Below are positions 21,070 through 32,300 of a stretch of 64,000 bases of DNA, one piece after another. A model generated the notes under the pieces. It did not search any database. It saw only the letters and a list, made by a program, of their open reading frames with translations, and was not told the DNA's origin. The stretch comes from Mesostigma viride (taxonomy: Eukaryota > Streptophyta > Mesostigmatophyceae > Mesostigmatales > Mesostigmataceae), in NCBI GenBank assembly GCA_009746045.1, contig RPFO01000310.1, positions 4,464,817 through 4,528,816 of the forward strand, read 5' to 3'. The translations under genes and the position numbers were made by a program. Numbering within the stretch: the stretch's first letter is position 1; each line of letters starts with the position of its first letter.

Positions 21070-22529
21070 CAGTGATGATTCATACGCCGTATTATACGCC
21101 GTATGAAGCGTATTATACGCGATACGCACGCGGCGCGTATGAAAATGGGGTACTTTCATACGCAAACGCGTATTTTTGCGTATTTTTGCGTATTTTCGCG
21201 TATTTTTTGGCATATTGTTGGCTTACGAGGTGGGTGCATTTGCTTGCCTAGACTGCGGCGCGCCGACCTGTAGTAGGAACAAATAATTGCGTGATGAGCT
21301 AGCTAGTGTATAGTGCACTAAAGCTAAAAGCGCGTTCATTGTGTGACATCTTGATACCCTAGGTTTAGCAGGGATTAATTACTGGCTATATTTGGAATAA
21401 ACGTACACCTATTTACCTGGAAAAAAAAAGCGCGTTCATTGTGACTTGTGAAGGCGGGAAGGTGAAGGCGGGAAGGCAGTGAAGATTCATCATCAAGAGG
21501 GTGATAAGCAACAGTATATTTGGAAATAAACGTACACCTATTTATCTGGATCAAGAAGGTGATAAGGTGTGCCAGCAACGTCGTGGTCGTCTGGCACCTA
21601 GATCGTAGCATATCGACATCCAGGCATGGCTGACACGTGAGTCAATGGAACACGATGATGATGTGCGGCCCGATGAAGAAGAGGCCACATCCGAAACTGT
21701 CTGGACATACATTAGCAAAGAGCGCATCCTCAAGAATCGGCAGCAGACAAATAACTACTACATGGATGATGGAGTACTCCGTTACAGGCTGCTGGTCGAG
21801 CAGGCGGAGAAGGAAAGCAATACCAGGAAGAGGAAGGCGACTAGTGGTCAACGCCAAGAAGCAGGCTGATGTGCGGGCGGCACTTAAAGACAGGCTTGCA
21901 GACGTTGTAGAAACCGACGCCTCTAACTGGGTGTCCCCTCATGCCAGCAACACCTCGGGGCGCGCTGCTGGGGCGGCTGGGCCAAGCGGATCATCAAAGG
22001 GCCAATCCACCGACGGTAATTTGCCTGCACCTTATGGGCTCAGCAAAGAGCAGCTGGACGAGGAGCTGTGCGAGGCATTCATTTGCGCCTTTCAATGCCA
22101 TCGACGCCCTTCAATGTCATCGACACCTCGGGGCAATGTATAGTGCGTGCATATCTTGAGTTCTACAAATTTATTATCCTTTCCAGTGAGTTGTGCATTG
22201 ATAAGTACTGGTATTGATACTTAGTTGCATGTTGTCTCGATTTTGAAGAGAAACTATCAAGTTAGACCGTTAGAAACTAAGCTTGTATTTAGGTAGTGGT
22301 GGCAATGCCAAAGGTCATGCTATATATGTCATGTATAGGCAAAAGGTATGGAAAAACACCAGCAGACTATGCTTGGTTGCTCAGAATGTTGAAAACCCCT
22401 CAAAATCATGCCAAAAAAGGGGTTTTCAACGGTTAGCGTACGATCAGCGTATAATACATTATACACAGCGTATTATACATTATACACCTGGGGCCGCGTA
22501 CGACGCGTATCGCGTATGAATCATCACTG
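21070..22529. mobile_element. hAT-like DNA transposon, non-autonomous
   Basis: 1460 bp with terminal inverted repeats CAGTGATGATTCATACGC / GCGTATGAATCATCACTG and an 8-bp target duplication GGCTTGGC (21062-21069 and 22530-22537). CAGTG ends and 8-bp duplications are typical of the hAT superfamily. Subterminal regions are full of CGTAT/ATACG repeats. No hAT dimerisation domain or catalytic block is visible. Confidence 0.85.
21645..22143 (+). pseudogene. Short frame-shifted coding remnant inside hAT element
   Basis: An acidic N-terminal stretch (21645-21835) containing KERILKNRQQTNNYYMDDG continues after a frameshift near 21840 with NAKKQADVRAALKDRLADVV and an acidic end. It could be a decayed transposase N-terminus or a captured fragment. 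No family motif is certain. Confidence 0.3.
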
Positions 22530-22537
22530 GGCTTGGC

Positions 22538-23235
22538 CGTCTCCCCTGGCGCCGCATGCATGAGCACTGCTCGAAACGACGCGCAGCGCTCGCCTTTCCG
22601 GCCTCATGCCGCAGCGCGCATACCACAGGACCGGCGGTGCACTACAATTAATCGGTCCGTCGAATCGCGATCCGGCATCCCCTAGCTGTGGGTGCAATAT
22701 GAGTTATATATGACCCGTGTTCATGTCTCATGCATTTCATTACTAGTTACGGTGACGTGCAAGAGGAAACACAGTGCTAGGCTAGGCACTGTAGGCTGGC
22801 GAATATATCAGTTGGCTATATATGTGGTTATAATGGCCGACATGCGTGCATAAACCATATATATATTAATAATATAATTACTTACAGCAGAGTGAAATCA
22901 CTCAAACCAAAGCAAACGCCCAGCTATAAACCTATATACAGAGCCATGTCAAAGCTCTATACTACGATAAGACCAATGGAAACTCCTAACGGGAGGAACC
23001 TAATAGCCCTGCTGCACCGCAAAATCAGCCCGCGTACGGCGGAGCATGATGTCAGCCATGGCCCGAGTCAGCGCCACCGACAAGCGCTGACGCCAATATG
23101 ACGTCCAGGTCCGCGCCGACCATGGGGCCCCGCTGGCCCTCCAGGTCCAGCCGGTCCTCCCGGAGCCGGCAACACTCCTTGAAGAAGGCGGAGGTCAGGG
23201 GCCATATATATACATGTATGTATCACCGGCAGCTA
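22538..23235. other. Non-coding with possible coding remnant
   Basis: 22855-22925 is a copy of the dispersed A/T-rich repeat described at 16405. On the minus strand 23050-23200 shows a short Leu/Asp-rich open stretch (FFKECCRLREDRLDLEG), too short to assign. Confidence 0.35.
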
Positions 23236-24200
23236 GTAGGGGTGAAGGTCGCCATGCAACAAATTCTGGCTGATGGCGGGGCAGACACGGAGATCGATTC
23301 GGATAGCGGCATTGCGGAAATGATCATCTATCAAGGACTGCAACCAGCGCAGGCCAGAAATCGGGAGAATCCGGACCACATGTGGTAGCTCGATGCTTAT
23401 ATGCAGACGTACGACACCACCCTCTTCGAGGACACTCACTGCATGAGCAGAGAGCACGTGCAGAGGTCACCGGCTTGACTGCCTCGCAATCGGAGGCCCG
23501 AGTGGTGGGGCTCGAGCTAGGTCAGCAAGAAAACTGAGGCCCTGGCGGTACGTTGAGCTCACTCAGCCACCCGGCCCGACCTCTTTCTCCTTGATGGCTA
23601 GCTAGCTCTAGCTCAAGTCCAGTATCGGGACTGCGTCAAGCACGTTGCTGGGTAGCTTACTACTCCCCAGCTGCGAGGCCGACGTGGATCGAGTCGTGGA
23701 CCACCGTATCTCGAGCCTGGCACGCTTTACGCCAATACAGGGCCCTGTGGCGCAAGCCCTTGGGCAAGCTAGAGAAACAGGACCTGTTTAAGGTCCTAGC
23801 TGGTCCTCCCTACGTTCTTTCGTACGGGGCCGAGAGGTGGACCCTCACCGCCGACCTTGCCAAACAGCTGGATCGACGGCGCGGTCACCAAGTACATGCT
23901 GCTGCATGTCAATTTTCCGTGTGCATGGGATACACTGCTCTTGTCCGCAAGGAGTCCTGACTTGTACCTAGGCATGCATGCCACTTATCACCAGCGCAGT
24001 GACCATCAAGCATGCAGCGGCGCCTGCAGCTAGTAGGGCACTTAGCTCGCTCCAACCAGGTAGACACCTCACTTGGCCCCTCCGCAGCGCTGCATGCGCC
24101 CCGCTCAGCCCGGCGGGCAGGCACCTCCCGTCACGTGGGCCGACATAAGACAAACTGGTCACTACTGTATAAGTTGTACATATTATGTAAGTAGACTAAG
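23236..24200 (+). pseudogene. LINE family C, internal fragment
   Basis: Aligns to 59765-60460 of the LINE C copy: [27 protein letters not shown] and other blocks in changing frames. About 97 bp of unrelated sequence (about 23299-23395) interrupts the YADDT region; part of that insert (AGAAATCGGGAGAATCCGGA) also occurs inverted near 28140-28165. Together with the following filler and family B end this is the inverted partner of 12486-13696. Confidence 0.7.
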
Positions 24201-24309
24201 GCCAAAGTGCCTATAGATAACCCCCCCTGGCCCCCGGCCCCACAAGCCTAGGCTGAGGCGTTCAAGCGTATAACACATCACACACAGTGCTTGCAACAAC
24301 TTGCTATGT

Positions 24310-24915
24310 AACTAGGTCATGCACGACCGCGGGCCGGCTTTGGTGGCCGAGGTCACCTATACCGCGACCGCAGGATTTCGGGGGCCGAGGTCACAACATG
24401 TACACGCGACCGCAGCTAGCCCAAAAACCCTTAGCAAAAACACTGGCCGGCCCCCAGCGGCTTGCATGGCCAGCCAGGGCGGCACATCCTGCATGACCTG
24501 GCCTGGCCCCAAGGACATTCCTAGAAAGCTGGGTAGACCTGCCATGAACTACACACAGCAGTTGCTGGCCGACCTAGTGGTCCCAGCTAAGTTTGAACAC
24601 CGCATTCACTCCCTCTCTCTTGCTTGGACTGCTATGAAGAACCGACAAGAAGAGGTGGCAGACGATTGTCCAGGCTCACACACCAGCCCCTGTGGGCAAG
24701 CTAGCGACCCCTCCCCCCAAGAGGAAGGGGCGCTTTGCTGAGTAGAGTAGTTAGGGTTTTCTACATTAGATTAGCTTAGAGTTAGCTTAGTTCGGTTTCG
24801 CGGCTTTGCCCACCTCCATCCATCCAGCAAGGAAATATACATGTGGTTGTCTCCTTGATGTGCTACATGATCTCCCAACGGAGTCATGTTATAGTTTAAT
24901 TTAATTTAATTTAAT
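24310..24915 (+). pseudogene. LINE family B, 3' end fragment
   Basis: C-terminal end of ORF2 (KDIPRKLGRP, FEHRIHSLSLAW, stop TGA near 24740) with 3' UTR. It finishes with the 23-nt hairpin at 24866-24888 and a TTTAATTTAATTTAAT tail. Two near-tandem copies of a GGCCGAGGTCAC...GCGACCGCAG unit lie at 24345-24415. Confidence 0.75.
24866..24888 (+). promoter_or_regulatory. Conserved LINE 3' hairpin
   Basis: CATGA, bulged T, CTCC, loop CAAC, GGAG, TCATG: nine base pairs. One of the copies of the hairpin shared by families B, C and the ORF1-only elements; it precedes the A/T tail. Confidence 0.7.
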
Positions 24916-25244
24916 AGAAAGCACTTTGCAACAAAAAGGCGCCGCGACAACACGCAGCCGGCCCTGTTAACGGTGCACATATCTAGTCCACTCCCCAGGT
25001 GGCATCTGTCCAATGATTGATACCGGCACTATAGCTAGCTTGCATGAGTTGGCGGAGCGCGTGCATGATGGTTAAGCCATTTATATACATAAGTCTCGAT
25101 CGATATATCGATCACCACAAGAAGATTGAATGTTCGAAAGCAACTCGGTACACAGGATGTGATCAACTTTTCCACAGCTGGCCGGCTGTCCATGGAGCAT
25201 GCAAGGTCTATCCGCAACATGTCAAACTATGGCCATGGTAGTAC
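24916..25244. other. Non-coding spacer
   Basis: No gene or repeat recognised. Confidence 0.4.
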
Positions 25245-27184
25245 ATGCACCAGCACGGCGGCAGCGCACCCCGGTGGAGCACACGGGGGACGGCACGGCG
25301 CCGGTCAGCCTTGACCGCTGGTTGGCCCACAATGTTTCCTTGACCGGTGGGGCTCGCGGCCCCCCCCCGCCGCTTCACCCCGAGACGGCCGCCCGCCTCG
25401 GGGTCGCCGGACCCCCGCCGCCGCCAGCGCCCCCCTCCTCGGCCGCGGACTACCAAGTCCCCGCCTTGCAGGATCGAGGGCTGCCTTGCCCGACTGACGA
25501 CGTCGTCCACCCCTTCACTTTGAAGGAATTGGAAGGCGCCCTTGCTCGCCTGCGGTACGATGCGGCGGTCGGTGCCGACCACCTTTCTGCTGAGCTGCTG
25601 AAGACCCCTGATCTGGCGGTTAAGGATCTTCTGCTGGCGTTCTGCAACCGTGTCCTGCTCTCTGACGAGCCTCCGCCTGCTGCATGAGTGGCAGACGGCC
25701 ATCCGCGTCATGCTGTACAAGAAGGGCTCTGCTGCTGACCCCGGTAACTACCGGGGTGTCTGCCTCCAGAGCGCCGCGCTGAAGGTCTTCATGCGCATGA
25801 TGCTGCACAGGCTCCGCGCCGCGCTGGACCCACACCTGGGTGAGTCTCAGATGGGTTTCCGTCGTGGTCGTAACACTGTCATGGCTCAGTGTTTGTCGCG
25901 CGCCGATTGATGGAGGAGGTGCGTCGCCTTCCCCCTGACAGTTTGCCGCTGGTCTTCATTTTTGTTGACTATATCAAAGCCTTTGACACGGTTCTCTGGG
26001 AGGCTCTTTGGGCCATCCTAGCTCTGGATCGGGTGCCACCTGCGTTTATTGCTGCAATTCGCCGACTGTATGAGGGCTCACAGGCAGTAGTGCGGACTGC
26101 GGAAGGCACCACCCCACCATTCCCCCTTCACCACGGGGTGTGGCAAGGTTGTGTCCTGTCCCCATACCTGTTCATTATTGTCGTGGATCACGTCATGCGC
26201 CGGGCACGTGCGCGCTTTACTGCTCTTAAGGGGTTCGAGCCAGGCTTGGACATCCTTAACGTGAAAGAGCACGGCGGGGTTAGACCTGGTTACCGCCTTG
26301 CCGACCTGATTTATGCGGATGATACCACCCTCATCGAGAGCCCCGAGCACATTCAGACCTGGCTGGACTGCCCGCCTGCCTGGGCCTGGAGGCGCGGGCG
26401 GTGGGGTTGGAGATTAGTGTCAAAACCGAGGCGATGGTGATTGGGGCCTCCAGTAAACCACCGCTGCCGCGCCTGCTCGATGGGACGGAGGTCCCGTTCC
26501 GCGACCGCTTCAAGCTGTTGGGGAGCTGGCTTCCTGACACCGGCGACGATGTGGACACCCGCATCGGCCTTGCCTGGGCCAAGCTCCGTTCGCTCACACC
26601 CTACCGGCGCTCGAAGGGCCTGGGCGGGGCACCGCAAGCGCATGCTCTTCAAGGTCCTCGTCCTCACGGTGCTCACGTATGGCGCCGAGGCGTGGACCCT
26701 CCCACCCAAACTGGCAGCTAGGCTAGACGGCACGGTTTACAGGATGCTCCGACAGGTCCTTAACGTAGGTTTTTCCGAGCGTCCGTCATCAGAGTCTTTG
26801 TATCATGGCATGCCTCGTGTTTCGGACGAGATTAGGCAGCGTAGGATAGCATTTGTAGGACACCTTGCCCGCACCAGCCAGGTCGACACCACCCTCGGTC
26901 TGGCAGGCCCCCAGCGGCTTGGCCAGCCAGGGCGGCACATTCTGACCTGGCCTGGCCCCAAGGACATTCCCAAAAGGGTAGGGAAACATGTCACGAACTA
27001 CGTTCAGATGTTGCTGGACGACCTAGTGGTCCCAGCCCAGTTTGAGCACCGCATCCACTCTCTCTCCCGTCTCTGGACTGTCATGCAGGACAAGACGCGG
27101 TGGAAGAAGATTGTCAAGGCGCACACGCCCGACCCTGTGGGCAAGCCACCTCCCCCCAAGCGGAGGAGGCGTTTTGATGAGTAG
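25245..27184 (+). pseudogene. LINE family B reverse transcriptase (frameshifted)
   Basis: Motifs in order: [104 protein letters not shown] and a Lys/Arg-rich C-terminus KPPPPKRRRRFDE, stop TAG at 27182-27184. Frame changes occur near 25680, 25890, 26370 and 26620, so it is not functional. Codon use is GC-rich like the other LINEs and unlike the A/T-rich spacers. Confidence 0.9.
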
Positions 27185-27271
27185 TGTAGTTAGGATTTTC
27201 TAGATAGCTTAGAGTTAGTATAGTTCGATCACGCGGCTTCCTCCACCCCATCCATCATGGAATATGTGCTA

Positions 27272-27294
27272 CATGACCTCCCCACGGAGGCATG
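27272..27294 (+). promoter_or_regulatory. Conserved LINE 3' hairpin
   Basis: CATG, bulged A, CCTCC, loop CCAC, GGAGG, CATG. Reference form of family B. Confidence 0.75.
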
Positions 27295-27394
27295 TTATAA
27301 TTTAATTCAATTTTTTAATGGTAGTACATCAAAGAAGAGATAAATCTTCCCATGTAACTTCCATGTCTTTATCTAGTCCATGTCATTATGTAGT

Positions 27395-27702
27395 TATGCT
27401 GTGCCCATGGATGCAGAGAGCTGCTCTCTGCTGAGATGCCACGCTCTAGCTTTTGTATAGCTATGCTGATCTTCCCCCCCATGACAGGCTCCCCCTTAGC
27501 TGGGCATAGCTTGATAGATCATGGGGCTGCAGGTGCCCTGGGGCACCTTGAGCAAGTGTCGTTTACATTCCCACCCTTACAAGAAGTAGCTTAGAATGTA
27601 TTATAGGCCATATGCCCCTTCTCAAGGGCTATGTGCTACATATACTCCCAACGGAGTTATGTTCCTAATTAATTAATTAATTAATTAATTAATTAATTAA
27701 TT
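27395..27702 (+). mobile_element. ORF1-element 3' end, 5'-truncated
   Basis: 3' UTR only, related to the end of the ORF1 element at 28206-29244 and closest to 57930-58255. It carries the hairpin at 27639-27661 (CATA, bulged T, ACTCC, CAAC, GGAGT, TATG) and an (AATT)n tail at 27669-27702. Confidence 0.7.
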
Positions 27703-28196
27703 TTCCAATTTTCCATGTGCGCGCAATGACCTCGATCTGCTTCGCTCCGCTGGCCAGTCAACAACCCTTTGCGACAATAATTTTGCCTTTGCACCGTGTG
27801 CAGTTCTTGGACGTTTGGAATCATGGCATGGCTAACGTGATGACTGACTAGCTAGACCTTTTCAGTGGTTTTCCATTTGCGGGTATTTCCTCGTAAATGG
27901 TGAGAGAGCGATCGCAGCAATGGTGCTCACCACTAGACACTCCCGGCCAGTTAGGCTCGAAACACACGCCCTGATCAAGCATGCTGTTTCCGGCCCCACC
28001 GTCTAGGTCATCTAGTCGCTCCACACGTAAGCCAGCCATAATTTCAATGCACAAGGATACACATTTCCATCACCATTCATCTTCATCATCCTGAACGACT
28101 CGAAAACGCGGAAAAGATAACGGCAGGCTCGAGATACCATGGTCCGGATTCTCCCGATTTCTGGCCTGCGCTGGTTGTCTCTTTGATAATATTGAT
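27703..28196. other. No identifiable gene
   Basis: No gene seen. 28125-28165 shares a short inverted match with the insert at 23340-23390. Confidence 0.4.
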
Positions 28197-28205
28197 ATAT
28201 CAGGG

Positions 28206-28762
28206 CACCTGCTGGCCCGGCCAGCGGTGTTCCCTCCACCTGGGCGGACTTGCTTAAGCATCATACCACCTCCACCACCTCCACCATCGCGGCACAACTC
28301 AAGCAACAAGCCCTCGACCTTCGCGAGGCGGCCGAGCTCGACAAGCGCAGCCACAATGTCATCGTCAAGCACTTCGACCAGCCGGCAGGTGAGACCTCCA
28401 CGAGTCTCCTTGAGGCAGTTAAGCGCGCCATTCTTGCCCCCGTGTTACTCACTGGTGAGCTGGACCTGTCGGCTGTCCGCCTCCCCCGCGCGCGGGGGAA
28501 GGCTGGCCCGGCACCCGTGCTCCTCACCTTTAAGTCCATGGGGGACAAGCTGGCGTTCCTTAAATGCCGCAAGAAGCTCTCGGAGACTCGCTTCACGCGG
28601 GACGACGACTTGACCTTGGCCCAGCAACAGCGGCGACGCGAGCTATGGCCGACCTACCTTCAGCTCCGGCAGCGTGCAGGGGGGAAGCCGGTATACTGGA
28701 GGGGGGCGGTCATCCACGTTGACCACAAGCCCTGGCAGGCCCCTCCTGCCACCCCAGACTAG
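28206..28762 (+). CDS. LINE ORF1-like RNA-binding protein (5'-truncated)
   Basis: The frame is open from the 5' junction to TAG at 28760-28762. First comes a Thr/Ser-rich segment and a Gln/Leu helix (IAAQLKQQALDLREAAELDK), likely coiled coil, then VIVKHFDQ. An RRM-like fold follows: APVLLTFKSMGDKLAFLKCRK, then DDDLTLAQQQRRRELWPTYL, then VYWRGAVIHV. This order (strand, RxxR helix, DLT..RR.LWP, final strand) is that of L1 ORF1p RRM and C-terminal domains. It would bind and chaperone element RNA. No in-frame stop, so this is the best preserved of five copies. Confidence 0.65.
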
Positions 28763-29203
28763 GGAATATACCAGTAGCGTAGATTAGATAGGCTTAGCCT
28801 TTGCAAGTGGCCCACGCGCATGTGCGCCCATAATGGCCCCCATGGATGATGCTTTCAGTATCTAGCCGCGCCCAGCCTACAATGGGACCTCCCATGGATG
28901 ATGCAAGAATTTAGCCATGCGATGCCTATGCAGGGAGTTACTCTCTGCTGAGATGCCATGTGTACACCAGCTACAGCCTAGCCACATACCCTCCACCCCA
29001 TATGTCATGCAGGCCTTCTAGGCCCTCTCCTCAAGCCCCCCCTGGGTGCCTGTGCTTGTTAAGGAGGCATGAACCATCATGGCGGTGCAGGTGCACCTTG
29101 TGCACCCAGAGCAGGTGACAGTTGTACATCCTCCACCTGCAGGTTACATAGCCCTGATTGTATTACAAACCCATAGATGCCCCTTTCTCAGGGCTATGTG
29201 TTA

Positions 29204-29226
29204 CATATGCTCCCAACGGAGCTATG
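29204..29226 (+). promoter_or_regulatory. Conserved LINE 3' hairpin
   Basis: CATA, bulged T, GCTCC, loop CAAC, GGAGC, TATG. ORF1-element form. Confidence 0.75.
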
Positions 29227-29349
29227 ATTTTAACTAATTAATTAATATCAGGGTTGATCATCAAGTGTCAAGTCAATTACTGGGACCTCCTTTGCCAAGA
29301 CACTCTGAGTGTTGTTGACACCATCCTCCAAAGGGCAGATGGCAGCGCC

Positions 29350-32300
29350 TCATTGTGGGGCAGTTGCTTGCTCCTCCTTGACAGGGACAGGGGCCAGCCT
29401 GCTCACGAAGTGGGCGTGCCGGTTGATGGAGCCGATCTGGGCGCACAGCAGACACATAAATAGAGTTGCGATCGATAGGCAGTCCACGCACAAGTGCCCC
29501 AACAAGGAAGACACACAAAATTGTCAGCCGGATCGAAGGGGCCCATGACGAAGCTGAGAGAAGCAGAAGAATCCCGGCAGGGTAGCCAGGCAGCAGGCGC
29601 TGAGAAATAACCATGTGACCAAACTACTGGGAGCTACTTAGAACGGGCCCAAGCGCCTAAGCTCCCAACCAGCACATGTCACATGCCAACAGAACGTGCT
29701 ACGGAACTTGTGGGACGCACGGTCTGTACTGCTCTTGCTTACTTAAAACCTTAATCTATGAAAACTACTACACTTCGGCATGCTCACTGGATGTTGCATG
29801 CCCCACCAGGGCCTACCCTACCCATGGCCTTGTGCACCCACCAATGGGCGCCTCACCCATGCACGCACATGTAACCACTTGTAGAGCACGTGCGCCACAC
29901 ATGGTGCCTGCATCTATACCTTCCATTACTCACCGGAATGTTGTGCTTCATGGCAGGGTAGGCCCCCTCCATGGGGCGGGTGCAGCCGGCCTCCCTCCCA
30001 TCAGCATCGTTGAGCAGCCATGCTGCCATCCCACTACTTGCAGACGCGGCACCATCGGACGGCTGGCAGCGCCACAGGGCAAGGATCTGCACGCGCTGGT
30101 CGGGCGCCACCTGGGAAGGAGCAAGCAGCAATTGGGCAGCGCGAGTTCGCCAAATCAAGGCACAGATACACGTTAGGAGACCACTTTACAATTTTTTTTT
30201 CCCATAAGAAGACGTAACGATGAAGGGTGCGCCTAGACAAGCAGTGTCCTAAACTGTGTCAAATGAAATGGGAGAATAAAGCAGCAGTGTTCATGACTGC
30301 AGCAGGAATTTTCAAACTGAGGGGAAGCCCAAGTGACGCGCTTACCTGGATCTTGTCTCCCACGCCAAAGATGGCCCCCGTGCTGGCGCACGCCACGGCG
30401 TGGAAGAAGTCCACCACGCCACCCGGCGCACGGCGGTGCGGTTCCCAGGCCTTGCTGTCCCTTGTCTCATAGAGAAAATCAGCCACATCCTTATTGCCCC
30501 CATTTGCCGTGTATACACCGCGGTCCTCGCCAAACAGGGCATCCAAGGGGTGCTCGCAGGCTGGGCCCACAAACCTCCAATCTGGAGCACCCGGCACACT
30601 GGTTAGCGTTTCATTTTTGAATCTGTTTGGTAATTCAAGTGTATATACAGCAGCGGGGGCAGAGGCGGGCGCCCCCTCTGGAAGCGTCTCAGCGCCCTCT
30701 GGAAGCACCTCCCCTCGTCCTGCCAGCATCTCCACCTTCGCGTCCATAACATCCTCTTTTCCACGTTGCTGTGCTTGTGGCAATCCATGGCAAACAAGCT
30801 GCGCCACACCTGGCACGCCCATGTCTCCCTCCGCAACCATGTCGTCCCTGGGCTGGCTGTCGGCCTGGTCGGGATCCCTGTCCACCTGTGCACTGGCCAC
30901 CTGTGCACTGTCCACCTGTGCACTGTCCACCTGTGCACTGGCCACCTGTGCACTGTCCACCTGTGCACTGTCCACCTGTGCACTGGCCACCTGTGCACTG
31001 GCCACCCGCACCATGGCCCCCAGCTTGGCCCCGCCCCTGCTGGCCCTCTCTTCAAGTGGTGATGAGAAACCGGGCGCGGGGGCAAGGGCGGTTGACACGT
31101 CAGATTGCGTCAGCGTCTCCTGAACTGGCTTTGGCAACGACAGGGAGGACGGTCGGGGAGGGGAAGGGACTGCACACAAGTCCATGGGGTCGGTGGCCCA
31201 ATCGCACCATGGCCTGTCTGGGGATGCCCCCCCCTCGATATCGATGGGCATGTCCTCGTCATCATCAGCACATGGTGGCTGGGTGGCTCGCAGGCCCTCT
31301 TCATGGGGCATATCTTGGTCCAGCAGCGCAGGTGCGTCGCCCTTACTGCCGCCAGGAGTTCGCGCTGCATCCTCATCGGTGTCACTGTTGTCGCCACTGT
31401 CATCGCTGCCATCACTGTCGTCACTGTCATCGCTCTCATCGCTGACATCGCTGACATCGTTGGCTACGTTAATGACCTTGACGTCTGTTACACAATCACC
31501 ACCATCAGCGCCATCATCACCATCCTGCAGTCTCCAGTCCATGCCAACATTCATTCGGCCATTGCCTGCCACCATCAAAGGACAGATGCATTCAAACCAC
31601 GAAAGAAAAGGAATGGCAAGCATGTGAGGAAATGGCGAGTGTATGCATGCCATGGTGACGTGCTTTGGCTAGTCTGCTACAGGTGCGTTGGGAGGTGAGC
31701 AACTGAAGGCAAAAAAAAGAAAAAAGGGGAGGGGGGGGAGGGGGGGGTGGAGAAACTTGCCACAGCCGGCATGCCGTCATAATGATTCTTTCAACAACAA
31801 AAAGATTCCAGAAACTGCACTCCCACCCATCTGCATCTGAGGCCAGCAACGCGGTGAATGTGCCTTTACTTGCGACAAACGACGAAGGAAGAACATGACA
31901 CCTAGATGGCCTGGCACTCCCATGCAGCCAGGGATGCAAACTGCAACCATAACGATAGTTTGAACTTTGCCATCACTTTGCATAATTTGACTTTTGCCAT
32001 CTCTTTCTTGCATGCGGCATTTATTGCACATTGTCACAAAATCCCTTGCAAATACATGGTTTTGGCTGGGCATGGGTAAGCGAAACCAGCTTCAGAGCAG
32101 GCATCCCCGCAGAGGTATGCACAGCAAGAAGAAAGCAGCAAGCTAGACAACCCACAGCATGCTCCCTCACCTGCGGTCTCGCCCCCACGAGTTCCCCCTG
32201 CACACGTGCCGAGCTGCTGCTCCTGCGATGCCACGGCTGCCGTCTCTGGGGGCTGCTCATCCCTTAGGCTAACCGACGCAACCGCACCCCCCACGCCTGC

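Larger units (their letters stand above)
25245..27320 (+). mobile_element. LINE family B, 5'-truncated copy 1
   Basis: The copy starts in the Pro-rich linker before the reverse transcriptase and ends with the 3' hairpin at 27272-27294 and a short TTTAATTCAATTTTTTAAT tail. It is the most complete family B copy here and serves as reference for those at 12486, 24310, 56268 and 62812. Confidence 0.9.
28206..29244 (+). mobile_element. ORF1-only LINE-like retrotransposon with TSD
   Basis: 1039 bp flanked by a 9-bp duplication ATATCAGGG (28197-28205 and 29245-29253). It contains an ORF1 reading frame, then directly a 480-bp 3' UTR, the 23-nt hairpin and a TTAATTAATT tail. There is no endonuclease or reverse transcriptase. 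Related units with the same order are at 45830-46795 and 54558-55570 (both minus). Confidence 0.8.

Noticed and set aside
23040-23200. Minus-strand coding remnant (FFKECCRLREDRLDLEG)
   Set aside because: Too short to assign and it breaks at once in all frames.
30494-31698. Long plus-strand frames in 30494-31698 and minus-strand frames in 41559-42688
   Set aside because: They are antisense shadows of the paralogous exons; the sense strand has conserved splice sites and meaningful Ser-Asp and SAQV repeats.
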